From Streptomyces katrae (lineage in GTDB: Bacteria > Actinomycetota > Actinomycetes > Streptomycetales > Streptomycetaceae): a stretch of DNA of 64,000 nucleotides. Location: contig NZ_JNZY01000004.1 of NCBI RefSeq assembly GCF_000717655.1, positions 186,001 through 250,000 of the forward strand, in the 5' to 3' direction. This document shows, in pieces, positions 7,046 to 17,369 of the stretch. Under the pieces are notes generated by a model. It saw nothing but the letters and a program-made list of their open reading frames with translations, was not told the origin of the DNA and did not search any database. Position 1 is the first letter of the stretch, and every line of letters starts with the position of its first letter. The position numbers were made by a program, and so were the translations under genes.

Positions 7046-7669
7046 TCATGCCCGGTGGTCGATGATGTGGACGGACAGGTGCGGCCACTGCGTGGTGAGC
7101 GCGGCCAGTTCGTCCGAGGCGGGTCCGGTCGCCGTGCGCAGGGCTTCGGCGGGGCTGAAGTGGACGGTGGTACCGGTAGTACCGTCACCGACGATCGGCA
7201 TCAGGTCGGTCGCAGGAACGCCGTGCTCGTAGCGCTGGATCCAGGCCCCGCCCGCCCGGCGGTTGGTGTGGACGAGCCACTCGCTGAGCGCCGCGACGAC
7301 GGACATGCCGCGCCGCGGGCGTCCGTCGGGCAGGATCTGCGAGGCCGGGTGATCGAAGAACCGGAGGTCCTTCGTCGCCATGATCGGCTTCCTGACCGGC
7401 CGGCCGTGCTCGTCGGGCCGGGTGTCGGTGCCCCTGCCCTCGTCCGCCACGGACACCGAGCCGTCGCCGTGGAGCGTGACCGTACAACGCCCCCCGCCGG
7501 TGCACTGCGCCTCGTCGGCCGCGTACGCGACGGCTTCGAGGATCAGGTGTGCAAACCCGCCGGGGGCGAACACGGCCTGGTTCTCGCGGATGTGGGCAAG
7601 ATGGCCGGCGTCCACGGAACCTGCCCAGTCGTGCGTCGTGTTGCGCCACGAGGCCCTTGATCTGTCCAT
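7046..7669 (-). CDS. Stand-alone GyrB-like GHKL ATPase-domain protein
   Basis: A 207-residue protein matching only the N-terminal ATP-binding part of type II topoisomerase B subunits. The N-box is EAVAYAADEAQ (GyrB has a similar Asp/Glu-rich helix), the G1 motif VADEGRGTDTR, the GyrB-like helix RGMSVVAALSEWLV, and the end motif GTTGTTVHFSP. There is no transducer or Toprim domain, so it cannot be a topoisomerase on its own. It may be an ATP-binding switch or part of a larger complex. It sits immediately downstream of gcl on the same strand but after the gcl terminator. Its function is unknown; the domain call is firm. Confidence 0.8.
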   Translation of the reverse strand: MDRSRASWRNTTHDWAGSVDAGHLAHIRENQAVFAPGGFAHLILEAVAYAADEAQCTGGGRCTVTLHGDGSVSVADEGRGTDTRPDEHGRPVRKPIMATKDLRFFDHPASQILPDGRPRRGMSVVAALSEWLVHTNRRAGGAWIQRYEHGVPATDLMPIVGDGTTGTTVHFSPAEALRTATGPASDELAALTTQWPHLSVHIIDHRA

Positions 7670-7752
7670 CGGAGCAGTATGCCGAAGCCCTACGGGGCAG
7701 GAGCCGCGCGGAGGGTACGGAGGCCAGGGCCGGCCCGGTGGGGCATGCAGAA

Positions 7753-7788
7753 CGGCCCCCGTTCCTCCTCGTGGAGGGACGGGGGCCG
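7753..7788 (-). terminator. gcl terminator
   Basis: A 16-bp near-perfect stem at 7753-7768 and 7773-7788 (one G-T pair) closed by four bases, located about 30 bp after the gcl stop codon. Confidence 0.8.
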
Positions 7789-7819
7789 CAACGTGCAGCC
7801 GCTACTGTCGGCTCGGGGC

Positions 7820-9607
<1,788 letters not shown>

Positions 9608-9652
9608 CGAGTTCTCCTGCGGGTCTGGCGGTCAGACTGTTTCCCGGGGCGT

Positions 9653-9667
9653 TTCCACAATCCGGAA
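9653..9667 (-). promoter_or_regulatory. gcl operator 1 (leader)
   Basis: TTCCACAATCCGGAA, one mismatch in the left arm of the TTCCG-N5-CGGAA class. It lies within the predicted leader of gcl, 21 bp (two helical turns) from operator 2. Confidence 0.65.
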
Positions 9668-9673
9668 GTTTTG

Positions 9674-9688
9674 TTCTGCTATACGGAA
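9674..9688 (-). promoter_or_regulatory. gcl operator 2 (start point)
   Basis: TTCTGCTATACGGAA, one mismatch in the left arm. It covers the expected transcription start next to the -10 box (9695-9690). Confidence 0.65.
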
Positions 9689-9689
9689 C

Positions 9690-9718
9690 AAGCTAAGCGG
9701 CCAGTCCCCGCACGTCAA
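9690..9718 (-). promoter_or_regulatory. gcl promoter
   Basis: On the minus strand TTGACG (9718-9713), a 17-bp spacer and TAGCTT (9695-9690). It is bracketed by operators 2 and 3. Confidence 0.72.
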
Positions 9719-9723
9719 GGAGC

Positions 9724-9738
9724 TTCCGCACCCCGGAA
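9724..9738 (-). promoter_or_regulatory. gcl operator 3 (upstream of -35)
   Basis: TTCCGCACCCCGGAA with perfect arms, lying just upstream of the -35 box and 50 bp from operator 2, a spacing that would put both on the same face of the helix. Confidence 0.7.
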
Positions 9739-9886
9739 CACACCAAATGCCGCGTCTCGCACAAGCGAGTTGTACGAACCACCGGGACCCGGCCGAATCC
9801 GGGGGAAAATCGAGGGCATGCCCACCCGCCGGTGGCAGGTGGTGGAGCATGGACCCACGCACAGCGACGGAGGGGGCGCAGTAGCC

Positions 9887-10771
9887 ATGGCAGAAGCGGT
9901 ACCGGTGCGCTGCCCGGCATGTCTGCGCGAGAACGGCTACGCCGCCCCGGTCTTCCCGTGCGCCTGCGGAAGCCCGGTCGTCCCGCCCCTGGACCTCGCG
10001 GCGCCGCCCGTGCCGCTGACGCACCGCACCTGGTCGGAGACCTGGGTGGCGGTGCGGTGCACGGCGTGCGGGCGGGTGAGCGAGTGGCCGCATCCCGAGC
10101 TGGGATGCGCCTCGTGCGGGACGGTGGTGCGGATCCCGGTGCACCCGGTGGAGCCCGAGACGGGGAGGGGGCCGGGGCCGGGGATCACGCCCGGGAGCGG
10201 CGTACGGGACGGGCTGCCTCCGCGGCCCGGCGTACGTGGGGACGCTCGGGAGGCGGGTCCGGGGTGGCCGGGCATGGCGGGCGCGCCCGGCACCCCGGGC
10301 CGGGACGGGTCGGCCCGGGGTGCCGGGGCGGCCGGGTCGGCCCCGGCGCCGGTCCCCGGGCAGCCTTCGGCGGCGCCGGTGCCGCGGCCGGCGTTCCGCC
10401 CGGTGACCATCCGTACCGCCCGGGACGCGGTGGCCGCGGCCGCGCTGTACCTGCGGTGGCTCGGCTTCCAGGACGTCCGGCAGCCCGACGGCCGGCCCAT
10501 CCCCTCCGCGGCCGTGGACCTGCGGGCCCCCGGGCTGGTGGCGCAAGTGGACCCGACCACCGCTCCGGCCGGACTGCGGGCCGTGGAGTGCGTCTGGCTG
10601 AACGGCCTGACGGCCTCCGCGACCAGCGTCTACTTCGCGCTCGCGGGGTATACGGAGGACGCCCGCTCCCGCGCGGACGACCTCGGGATACCGCTCTTCG
10701 TCATGGATCTCACGGGCATGCCGCAGCCCGTCAACGACCCGGCGGACCGGCTGGTGAACTCGGGGGCGTAG
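9887..10771 (+). CDS. Zinc-ribbon protein with a possible restriction-endonuclease-like C-terminal domain
   Basis: A 294-residue protein of unknown function. Residues 1-80 hold paired CxxC/CxC motifs (RCPACLREN, PCACG, RCTACGR, GCASCG), consistent with two zinc ribbons. Residues 90-165 are a Gly/Pro/Ala-rich linker. Residues 170-290 form a compact alpha/beta region with DLRAPGLVAQVDPTT, AVECVWLNG and RADDLGIPLFVMDLTG, reminiscent by layout of an Mrr-type nuclease fold, although no clear catalytic D-ExK triad can be seen. ATG 9887 was chosen for its GGAGGGGGCG ribosome site; ATG 9819 in the same frame is the alternative. It is monocistronic between gcl and gpx. Confidence 0.7.
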   Translation: MAEAVPVRCPACLRENGYAAPVFPCACGSPVVPPLDLAAPPVPLTHRTWSETWVAVRCTACGRVSEWPHPELGCASCGTVVRIPVHPVEPETGRGPGPGITPGSGVRDGLPPRPGVRGDAREAGPGWPGMAGAPGTPGRDGSARGAGAAGSAPAPVPGQPSAAPVPRPAFRPVTIRTARDAVAAAALYLRWLGFQDVRQPDGRPIPSAAVDLRAPGLVAQVDPTTAPAGLRAVECVWLNGLTASATSVYFALAGYTEDARSRADDLGIPLFVMDLTGMPQPVNDPADRLVNSGA

Positions 10772-10942
10772 TCAGGGGCGTGGCCAGGGCGTGGCCAGAG
10801 CGGCCCGGCATGGGGCGTCTTGCCGATCAGACCTGCCCGGGCAGGACGTAGGCTCGGAACACACATCCGTATCCGTTGGCTGCCTGCGTGCGTGCCCGCT
10901 TGCCTGCCTGCGGGCCTGCCCCTTTCCCTGCCGAGGAGCCCG

Positions 10943-11431
10943 ATGAGCCTGTACGACATCCCGCTGACCACCCTGTCCGACGAGCCCACCAGCCTGGCGG
11001 CCCACAAGGGCAAGGCGATCCTGCTGGTGAACACCGCTTCGCAGTGCGGTCTCACCCCGCAGTACTCGGGACTGGCCCGGCTGCAGTTCACGTACGAGGA
11101 GAAGGGCTTCACCGTCGTCGGCGTGCCCTGCAACCAGTTCGGCGAGCAGGAGCCCGGCAACGCCGAGGACATCGCGACCTTCTGCGCGGCCGGTTTCGGC
11201 GTGACCTTCCCGATGCTGGAGAAGACCGAGGTCAACGGCGAGAACCGGCACCCGCTGTACCGGGAGCTGGTGAAGACCCCGGACGCCGACGGCGAGGCGG
11301 GCGACATCCAGTGGAACTTCGAGAAGTTCCTGATCTCCCCGGCCGGCGAGGTCGTGGCGCGCTTCCGCCCGCGCACCGAGCCCGAGTCCCCCGAGGTCAT
11401 CGCCGCGATCGAGGCGCAGCTGCCGGCCTAG
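10943..11431 (+). CDS. gpx: Glutathione-peroxidase-family thiol peroxidase
   Basis: A 162-residue peroxidase of standard length. The catalytic tetrad is visible: Cys in NTASQCGLTPQY, Gln in CNQFGEQEPG, and Trp/Asn in QWNFEKFL. The active residue is cysteine, not selenocysteine. As actinobacteria lack glutathione, the reductant is probably thioredoxin or mycothiol-linked. ATG 10943 follows GAGGAGCC; the frame extends upstream without a better site. It reduces H2O2 and organic peroxides in the cytosol. Confidence 0.94.
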   Translation: MSLYDIPLTTLSDEPTSLAAHKGKAILLVNTASQCGLTPQYSGLARLQFTYEEKGFTVVGVPCNQFGEQEPGNAEDIATFCAAGFGVTFPMLEKTEVNGENRHPLYRELVKTPDADGEAGDIQWNFEKFLISPAGEVVARFRPRTEPESPEVIAAIEAQLPA

Positions 11432-11450
11432 CCCCGCCCGGCCGTACGGA

Positions 11451-11480
11451 GGGCGGCCCGACCCCACGGTCGGCCGCCCC
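11451..11480. terminator. Terminator between gpx and the acyl-CoA ligase gene
   Basis: The left arm begins GGGCGGCC and ends GACC with one bulged C; the right arm is GGTCGGCCGCCC, with a short loop between them. The two genes converge here, so it can serve both. Confidence 0.6.
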
Positions 11481-11500
11481 CGACGGTACGAGGGCCGGGC

Positions 11501-13261
11501 TCAGCCGAGCTCGGCCTCGTCGTACTCCGCGCCCGAGCCGGCCGCGGTGAGCTCCCGCAGCTCCACCCGGCGGATCTTGCCCGACACGGTCTTCGGCAGC
11601 TCCGCGAACTCGATGCGGCGGATCCGCTTGTAGGGGGACAGCACCGCGCGGGAGTGCGCGAACAGCGCCCGCGCGGTCTCCGGCCCGGGCTCCCAGTCGG
11701 CGGCGAGCGCGATGTACGCCTTCGGCACGGCCAGCCGCAGCGGGTCGGGGGCCGGGACCACGGCGGCCTCGGCGACGGCCTCGTGCTCGAGCAGGGCGCT
11801 CTCCAGCTCGAACGGGCTGATCTTGTAGTCGGAGGCCTTGAAGACGTCGTCCGAGCGCCCGACGTAGGTGAGGTACCCGGCTTCGTCGCGCGAGGCGATG
11901 TCACCGGTGCGGTAGAGCCCGTCCGCCATGGCCTCGGCGGTGCGCTCCGGGTCGTCCCGGTAGCCGGTCATCACCCCGGCGGGCCGGCTGCGCAGGTCCA
12001 CGCAGAGTTCGCCCTCGTCGGGGGACTCCTTGCCGGTGACCGGGTCGAGGAGCACGATCTCGTACCCGGGCGCCGGGCGCCCCATCGAGCCGGGCTTGAC
12101 GGGGACCCCGGGGAAGTTGCCGACCTGCAGGGTGGTCTCGGTCTGGCCGAAACCGTCGCGGATGGTGACGCCCCAGGCCTCGCGGACCTTCTCGATGACC
12201 TCGGGATTGAGCGGCTCGCCCGCGGCAACGGCCTCGCGCGGAGGGGTGCGGAGCTTGGTGAGGTCGGACTGGATCATCATCCGCCAGACGGTGGGCGGGG
12301 CGCAGAAGGTGGTCACGCCGTGCCGGTCCATTTCGGCCATCAGCCGGTCGGCGTCGAAGCGGGTGTAGTTGTGCACGAACACGGTGGCGCCGGCGTTCCA
12401 CGGGGCGAAGAGGTTGGACCAGGCGTGCTTGGCCCAGCCGGGCGAGGCGATGTTCAGGTGCACGTCGCCGGGGCGCAGCCCGAGCCAGTACATGGTGGAC
12501 AGGTGCCCGATGGGGTACGAGGCGTGCGTGTGCTCGACGAGCTTGGGGCGGGCGGTGGTCCCGGAGGTGAAGTAGAGCATCAGCGGGTCGGTGGAGAGCG
12601 TCTCGCCGTCTGGCCGGAAGTGTGCGTCGGCCCCGTACATGTCCTCGAGCCGGCGCCAGCCGGTGGGTACGTCCGCTCCGGCGGCGATCCGGGTGTAGGT
12701 GCCGGGGACCTCGTCGAACTTGCCGGTGTCCTCGGCGCGCACGACGACGTGCCGCACGTGGCCGCGTTCGATGCGGTCGCGCAGGTCCGCCGTTCCGAGC
12801 AGCGGGGTGGCGGGGATGACGACGGCGCGCAGCTTCATCGCGCCGAGCATGACCTCCCACAGCTCGCGCTGGTTGCCGAGCATGACCAGGACCCGGTCGC
12901 CGGCCGCGACGCCCTGGTCGCGCAGCCAGTTGGCAGCGGAGTCGGACCGTACGGCCAGCTCCCCGAAGGAGACGGACTTGCTGGTGCCGTCCTCCTCGAC
13001 GATGCGCAGGGCGTCGGCGGCGTTTCCGGTGGCGATGCGGTCGAACCAGTCCAGGGCCCAGTTGAAGCGCTCGGGCCGCGGCCAGGTGAATCCGGCGCGG
13101 GCGGCTTCGTAGTCGCCGCGGCGTTCGAGCAGGAAGTCGCGCGCGGCCAGGAACGCGGCGGTGGCGTCGCTGTTGATCAAGCCGGGGTCGGCGTGCCCGG
13201 GGCTCTCGGCGTGCTCGGTATTCGGGGCGTTCTCGGGGCTGTTGTGCGTCATGGGAGGCAT
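11501..13261 (-). CDS. Acyl-CoA synthetase (medium-chain ACSM-like, AMP-forming)
   Basis: A 586-residue adenylate-forming ligase. The AMP-binding signature TSGTTARPK is at residues 232-240; DGFGQTETT and YRTGDIAS are the A5 and A7 motifs; and PKTVSGKIRR near 563-572 holds the catalytic lysine. The N-terminal ACS-type extension (FNWALDWFDRIATGN) and total length resemble medium-chain acyl-CoA or acetyl-CoA synthetase-like enzymes rather than short NRPS-type ligases. It activates a carboxylic acid to an acyl-CoA through an acyl-AMP; the chain length cannot be read from sequence. It is a single gene, followed upstream by the divergently unrelated winged-helix gene. Confidence 0.88.
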   Translation of the reverse strand: MPPMTHNSPENAPNTEHAESPGHADPGLINSDATAAFLAARDFLLERRGDYEAARAGFTWPRPERFNWALDWFDRIATGNAADALRIVEEDGTSKSVSFGELAVRSDSAANWLRDQGVAAGDRVLVMLGNQRELWEVMLGAMKLRAVVIPATPLLGTADLRDRIERGHVRHVVVRAEDTGKFDEVPGTYTRIAAGADVPTGWRRLEDMYGADAHFRPDGETLSTDPLMLYFTSGTTARPKLVEHTHASYPIGHLSTMYWLGLRPGDVHLNIASPGWAKHAWSNLFAPWNAGATVFVHNYTRFDADRLMAEMDRHGVTTFCAPPTVWRMMIQSDLTKLRTPPREAVAAGEPLNPEVIEKVREAWGVTIRDGFGQTETTLQVGNFPGVPVKPGSMGRPAPGYEIVLLDPVTGKESPDEGELCVDLRSRPAGVMTGYRDDPERTAEAMADGLYRTGDIASRDEAGYLTYVGRSDDVFKASDYKISPFELESALLEHEAVAEAAVVPAPDPLRLAVPKAYIALAADWEPGPETARALFAHSRAVLSPYKRIRRIEFAELPKTVSGKIRRVELRELTAAGSGAEYDEAELG

Positions 13262-13297
13262 CGTGCCGTGCCTGCCGTACGCCCCACCAGAGCGGCG

Positions 13298-14422
13298 TCA
13301 GCCGCTGATTGACCCGAAGCGCACGGACCCGCGGCCGCCGTGGTCCGTCATGTCGGCGATCAACCGCTCCCCTTCGGCCACGATCTCTTCCTCGTCCTTC
13401 TTCGACGCCTTCCCGAAGAGCTCGACGGTCAGCGTCCCCTCCTCGAGCCGCCACAGCCCGGCGAGGAACCCGTCGACGAGGAGGGTGCAGTGGGCCTGGT
13501 TCCCCGTCCAGGTGCGCCCCTTGATCTCGGGGGCGACCACGCGGGTGCGGTCGGCGTGGGAGAGCAGCAGGTTGTCGAACTCCGGGAGGAAGCGGGGCGG
13601 TGCCGGTGTGCCGGCGTCGGGCCGGGGCGCGTCGGGCAGGTCGAACAGCTCGACACCGTTCACGTCGCGGAAGACGGCCAGCTGCGGGCGCAGCCGCTCG
13701 AAGGCCTCCCGCAGCCGGGTCAGGCCGGCCCAGACCTGCATGTCCTTGACGGAGGCGGGCCCGAAGGCGCCGAGGTAGCGCAGTACGACGTCGTCCACGG
13801 CCTGCGGGGCCGGTGCGGCGGGTGCAGCGGGCGTGTCGAGCCACTGCTCCACGGTGGTGAGCCGTACCTGCCCGCTGCGTCCCCACACCCCGCGGGGCGT
13901 GACCTGGACAAGCGGGAGCCGGCACCGCGCGGCAACGGACAGGGCCTGCGGATCGGCTTCCGGCCACTGCGTGAGCAGCTCCTCGCGGATCTCGCCCATC
14001 GTGCGGGGTGCGGCCTCGACGAACGCACGCGCGAGCTCGCCGAGCCGCTCCAGGTCCACTCCGACGAGGCCCTTGCGGAAGTAGTTGACCTCCCGGTCCC
14101 GGGCGCCCTGGACCAGCGGCCGCAGGGTCAGCGCGTCGTGCGCGGTGTGGGTGTGGATGGTGGACCGCATGGTGACCATCCGGACCACCCGCCGGGACTC
14201 CATCAGCTCCGCGAGCTCGGCGGGCCGGAATCCGGCGAGCCGGGCGTGCAGCTGGAAGTAGGGCGGCTTCACGTTCTGCGCCTGGAGCCCGAGCAGGTGC
14301 GCGACGGCGTCCTGCGCGGACGTTGCGGCGCGGCTCAGGAGCAACTGGCGGGCGAGCGTGGCACGGTTCAGGGAACGGGTGCCGAGTACGGGATGCGCGG
14401 TCCGGGAGGCCATGGACAGCAA
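13298..14422 (-). CDS. AlkZ/YcaQ-like winged-helix DNA-binding protein
   Basis: A 374-residue member of the HTH_42 family, which includes the DNA glycosylases AlkZ and YcaQ. The motif LLGLQAQN (Q47-A48-Q49) matches the Q-x-Q/D active-site motif of that family, and TMRSTIHTHTAHDALTLRP is the second conserved block. AlkZ unhooks bulky or crosslinked DNA adducts and often protects antibiotic producers. Whether this copy is a glycosylase is inference. It is divergent from corA. The second start codon (ATG 14413) is equally possible. Confidence 0.78.
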   Translation of the reverse strand: MLSMASRTAHPVLGTRSLNRATLARQLLLSRAATSAQDAVAHLLGLQAQNVKPPYFQLHARLAGFRPAELAELMESRRVVRMVTMRSTIHTHTAHDALTLRPLVQGARDREVNYFRKGLVGVDLERLGELARAFVEAAPRTMGEIREELLTQWPEADPQALSVAARCRLPLVQVTPRGVWGRSGQVRLTTVEQWLDTPAAPAAPAPQAVDDVVLRYLGAFGPASVKDMQVWAGLTRLREAFERLRPQLAVFRDVNGVELFDLPDAPRPDAGTPAPPRFLPEFDNLLLSHADRTRVVAPEIKGRTWTGNQAHCTLLVDGFLAGLWRLEEGTLTVELFGKASKKDEEEIVAEGERLIADMTDHGGRGSVRFGSISG

Positions 14423-14524
14423 GCTACCCCCGGTTGCGGACAGATACGGTCCTCAACCGGGGGGCCCGAGGCCCGATATCCTTCGATCACCCGAAGTGCA
14501 CGTTCGACCGGGAGCTGACCTGCG

Positions 14525-15697
14525 ATGCCGGAGCGCCCAGACCGCCGCCCCTCGCCGTCCGGCAAACGCCCGGGATGGCGCCGCCCCACTCCCCCGCCCG
14601 CAACTTCCCCGCCCGCCACGCCACCCGCCTCCCCGCCGGCCGGCCCGAAACCCGCGCCGGCCCCTCGTCCGAACCACCGCAGCGTGATCGACTCCGCCGT
14701 CTACCGCGACGGCCGGCGCATCGCCTCCCCCGCGACCCTCGCGGAGACGTTCCGCCAGCTGCGCGACCAGCCCGACGGCATGGCCTGGATCGGCCTGCAC
14801 CGCCCCACCGAGCCCGAGCTCCACTCCCTCGCCGCCGAGTTCAACCTCCACGAGCTCGCCGTCGAGGACGCCCTCGAGGCCCACCAGCGCCCCAAGCTGG
14901 AACGCTACGGCGACACCCTCTTCGTCGTCCTGCGTGCTGCGCGCTACCTCGACGCCCCGGAGGAGGTCGAGTTCGGCGAGCTGCACATCTTCGTCGGCCC
15001 GGACTTCCTGATCACGGTCCGCCACGGCGCCGCCCCGGACCTCTCCGCGGTCCGCCGGCGCATGGAGGAGACCCCGGAGCTCCTCTCCCTCGGTCCCGAG
15101 GCCGCCCTGTACGCGATCCTCGACGCGGTGGTCGACGGCTACGCGCCGGTGGTCGCGGGCGTCCAGAACGACATGGACGAGATCGAGACGGAGGTCTTCC
15201 GCGGCGAACCGGAGGTCTCCCGCCGCATCTACGAACTCTCCCGCGAAATGGTCGAGTTCCAGCGCGCCACCCGCCCCCTGGTCGGCATGCTCCACGGCCT
15301 GATGGCCGGCTTCGCGAAGTACGGCACGGACGAGGAACTCCAGCGCTACCTCCGCGACGTGGCCGACCACGTCACCCACACCAGCGAACGCGTCGACGGC
15401 TTCCGCCAGGCCCTGACGGACATCCTGACGGTCAACGCCACCCTGGTCTCCCAACAACAGAACGCCGAAATGCGCGCCCTGGCCGAAGCCGGCTTCGAAC
15501 AGAACGAGGAGATCAAGAAGATTTCCGCTTGGGCGGCAATTCTGTTTGCACCCACACTCGTTGGAACGATCTATGGCATGAACTTCGAAGCCATGCCAGA
15601 GCTGCGCTGGGCGCTCGGATACCCCTTCGCAGTTGCCCTGATGGCGGCAGTTTGCATCAGTTTGTACCTCATCTTCAAACGTCGGGACTGGCTCTAG
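14525..15697 (+). CDS. corA: CorA-family magnesium/cobalt transporter with a recombinant 3' end
   Basis: A 390-residue CorA-type channel in the cytoplasmic membrane: a Pro/Ala-rich N-terminal tail (1-50), a cytoplasmic alpha/beta and coiled-coil domain, and two C-terminal membrane helices with the signature YGMNF. The reading frame is intact. Codon use changes abruptly near 15519: upstream codons end almost always in G/C, whereas the last 60 codons use att, gct, gca, ttt, gtt, tat, gaa and aaa. A second, native-looking but frameshifted corA 3' end lies at 18109-18256. The present 3' end was therefore supplied by incoming DNA, and the gene probably still works. Confidence 0.92.
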   Translation: MPERPDRRPSPSGKRPGWRRPTPPPATSPPATPPASPPAGPKPAPAPRPNHRSVIDSAVYRDGRRIASPATLAETFRQLRDQPDGMAWIGLHRPTEPELHSLAAEFNLHELAVEDALEAHQRPKLERYGDTLFVVLRAARYLDAPEEVEFGELHIFVGPDFLITVRHGAAPDLSAVRRRMEETPELLSLGPEAALYAILDAVVDGYAPVVAGVQNDMDEIETEVFRGEPEVSRRIYELSREMVEFQRATRPLVGMLHGLMAGFAKYGTDEELQRYLRDVADHVTHTSERVDGFRQALTDILTVNATLVSQQQNAEMRALAEAGFEQNEEIKKISAWAAILFAPTLVGTIYGMNFEAMPELRWALGYPFAVALMAAVCISLYLIFKRRDWL

Positions 15698-15834
15698 ACT
15701 GAGCAACTCACCGCAGCGCTCGCCTATTGGATTTGCATCTGTACCGTCAAAAAATCGAGCGCGTAACGTGCCCTGGAGAGCGGCTGGGGAGAATAGACGT
15801 CCACAAACTTGTCTACCCAGTTCTCCAGTCAGGG

Positions 15835-16165
15835 AGGCGTCGCGGGCATCGGTCTTGGCCTCGCCCGGGTAGAGATCGGCGATCCGCCGCACCGTCAGCA
15901 CGGGGAGATAGGCGACCGGGCAGCCCATGTCACGCGCGACGGCCGACGGCAGGGCGCCGATGGAGGCCGGCTGATCGACCACGACGAGCACGGTTCCGTG
16001 CTTGGCCTGCAGTTTCCCGAACACCTCGCGGAGCTTGCGTTCACTGTGGGGCAGCCGCTTGTCGAATGCCTTCTTCCCGGCCGCGGTGACGGCGGTGGCG
16101 TGGTGTTCGCCCTTGCCGACGTCCAGGCCGAGGAAGGCGCCGATGTCACTGACGTCGATCGCGTG
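15835..16165 (-). pseudogene. IS110-family transposase, N-terminal fragment
   Basis: One frame reads AFLGLDVGKGEHHATAVTAA, then LREVFGKLQAKHGTVLVVVDQP, and ends in YPGEAKTDARDA. These are the RuvC-like DEDD domain motifs of IS110-family transposases (first Asp in GLDVGK, last Asp pair in TDARDA). Reading stops matching at about 15837, exactly after DARDA, and the remaining two thirds of the enzyme, including the serine-bearing C-terminal domain, is missing. It is a truncated and inactive copy. Confidence 0.8.
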
Positions 16166-16552
16166 CGTCCTCCGGTCGTCCCCATACCCGGCCGTCCCAC
16201 GGCACCGATCGCCCCATCCACATGACGAAGAGCCTCCCGACTTGCGAAGAAGCCGGTGGTCATGCCCCTCATCAGCGGTCTGTCGATGCCTCAGGAGCCG
16301 GTGACGCCACCCCCCAGGCCATGCGTTCGACAGGGGGGACAGTCATGCCAACTCGGGAGGCGCGGCGCCCCATTGCGGGGCGCCAAAACGGTAATGGGGG
16401 AACCGGGCGGCCGCTTGGCCAGGGCCGGCACCCGCACGCCCGTTCCGCTCACGCTGCGCGCCAGGCACAAGCCCTGAACGCCCGCAAGGGCGGCGACCAC
16501 GCCACCGAGCGCGACCCCAGCTCCCAAGTCCACCACGCAGCACGGGAGATCC
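16166..16552. other. Non-coding IS110 upstream region with hairpins
   Basis: About 390 bases without a convincing gene. It lies directly upstream of the truncated IS110 transposase. A perfect 8-bp hairpin GGCGCCCC-loop-GGGGCGCC is at 16364-16384. In IS110-group elements this end carries the non-coding bridge RNA, so this stretch may be its relic. Confidence 0.4.
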
Positions 16553-17110
16553 TCAGTCGATGGTGAAGCCCCAGAAGATGCCGACTTCCGTGGCGGAGAC
16601 AGCGATTACACCACAATCCATCACGTGGCTGGTGAAGCCCTCATAGGCACCCTCGCGACGGAACATATCGGCATGGGGATTCTCTCGCGCCGTCGCCGCA
16701 TTGGTGAAAAACAGCGCGTCTTCTCCGAATCTTTCCAGGATCGTTCTCGCGTGCGAGGTCAGCTCGGCCTCTTGTGCATCGAAATCCGGAATGTCCTCTG
16801 TTTGGAACCACTCGCCCTGGAGAGTGGCCAGGATTTGTTCGGCGCCCCTCCTGGACACAGGGAAGACCGTGCTGAAGTCTCCTGGCGTAACAGCACTGAA
16901 CGGGCTGTCCGGGCCGGTGCCGTGATCGCCCCCTCCCGGTGCCGCGGCAACCTTCGACCAGCCACGCGGATCGTCCGTCCGCAGCCGCATGACGTCGAGG
17001 GCGTCCAGGCTCCAGCCATCGCGCCACCGCGCCCCCACGGCCGCGAACATGCCCTCCCCGAAAAGGGCCCGCAGGGAACGGCTCCACGAGGTGGCGTCAA
17101 TCTGAGTCAC
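16553..17110 (-). CDS. Hypothetical protein in the island
   Basis: A 185-residue acidic soluble protein, starting at GTG 17110 after GTAAGG. I do not recognise a family. It has Trp-rich stretches (ARWRDGWSLDAL, GEWFQTEDIPDF), no signal peptide and no membrane segment, and it ends in a hydrophobic strand region (VIAVSATEVGIFWGFTID). Size, acidity and location in a small accessory island would suit an immunity-type or stress protein, but that is only a guess. It is coded on the same strand as the IS110 remnant and the next island gene. Confidence 0.55.
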   Translation of the reverse strand: MTQIDATSWSRSLRALFGEGMFAAVGARWRDGWSLDALDVMRLRTDDPRGWSKVAAAPGGGDHGTGPDSPFSAVTPGDFSTVFPVSRRGAEQILATLQGEWFQTEDIPDFDAQEAELTSHARTILERFGEDALFFTNAATARENPHADMFRREGAYEGFTSHVMDCGVIAVSATEVGIFWGFTID

Positions 17111-17369
17111 GGGCCTTACCCCGGTTCTCCAAGTGCACACTATGGGTGCCGGGTCTGTCGGTGGGCATGGAAGTGAGAACGACGAACGGCGAGTGGCTCC
17201 CCGGGTTGGGTCTCAGAACGACCCACACAATGGTCACGTCACGCGCGGCGGTGTCGCCCCGGTCCCACGACCTTCCCACAACGTCGTTCGTCGTCAGGAG
17301 GAGTGAGCGTGACGAGTTGGGTCCAGGGTTACCCTCGAGCGGTTCATCCAGAGCCGCCTGAGTATACCG

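Noticed and set aside
14453..15834. Continuation of the IS110 frame through corA on the minus strand
   Set aside because: After TDARDA the translation no longer resembles a transposase and is the mirror of corA.
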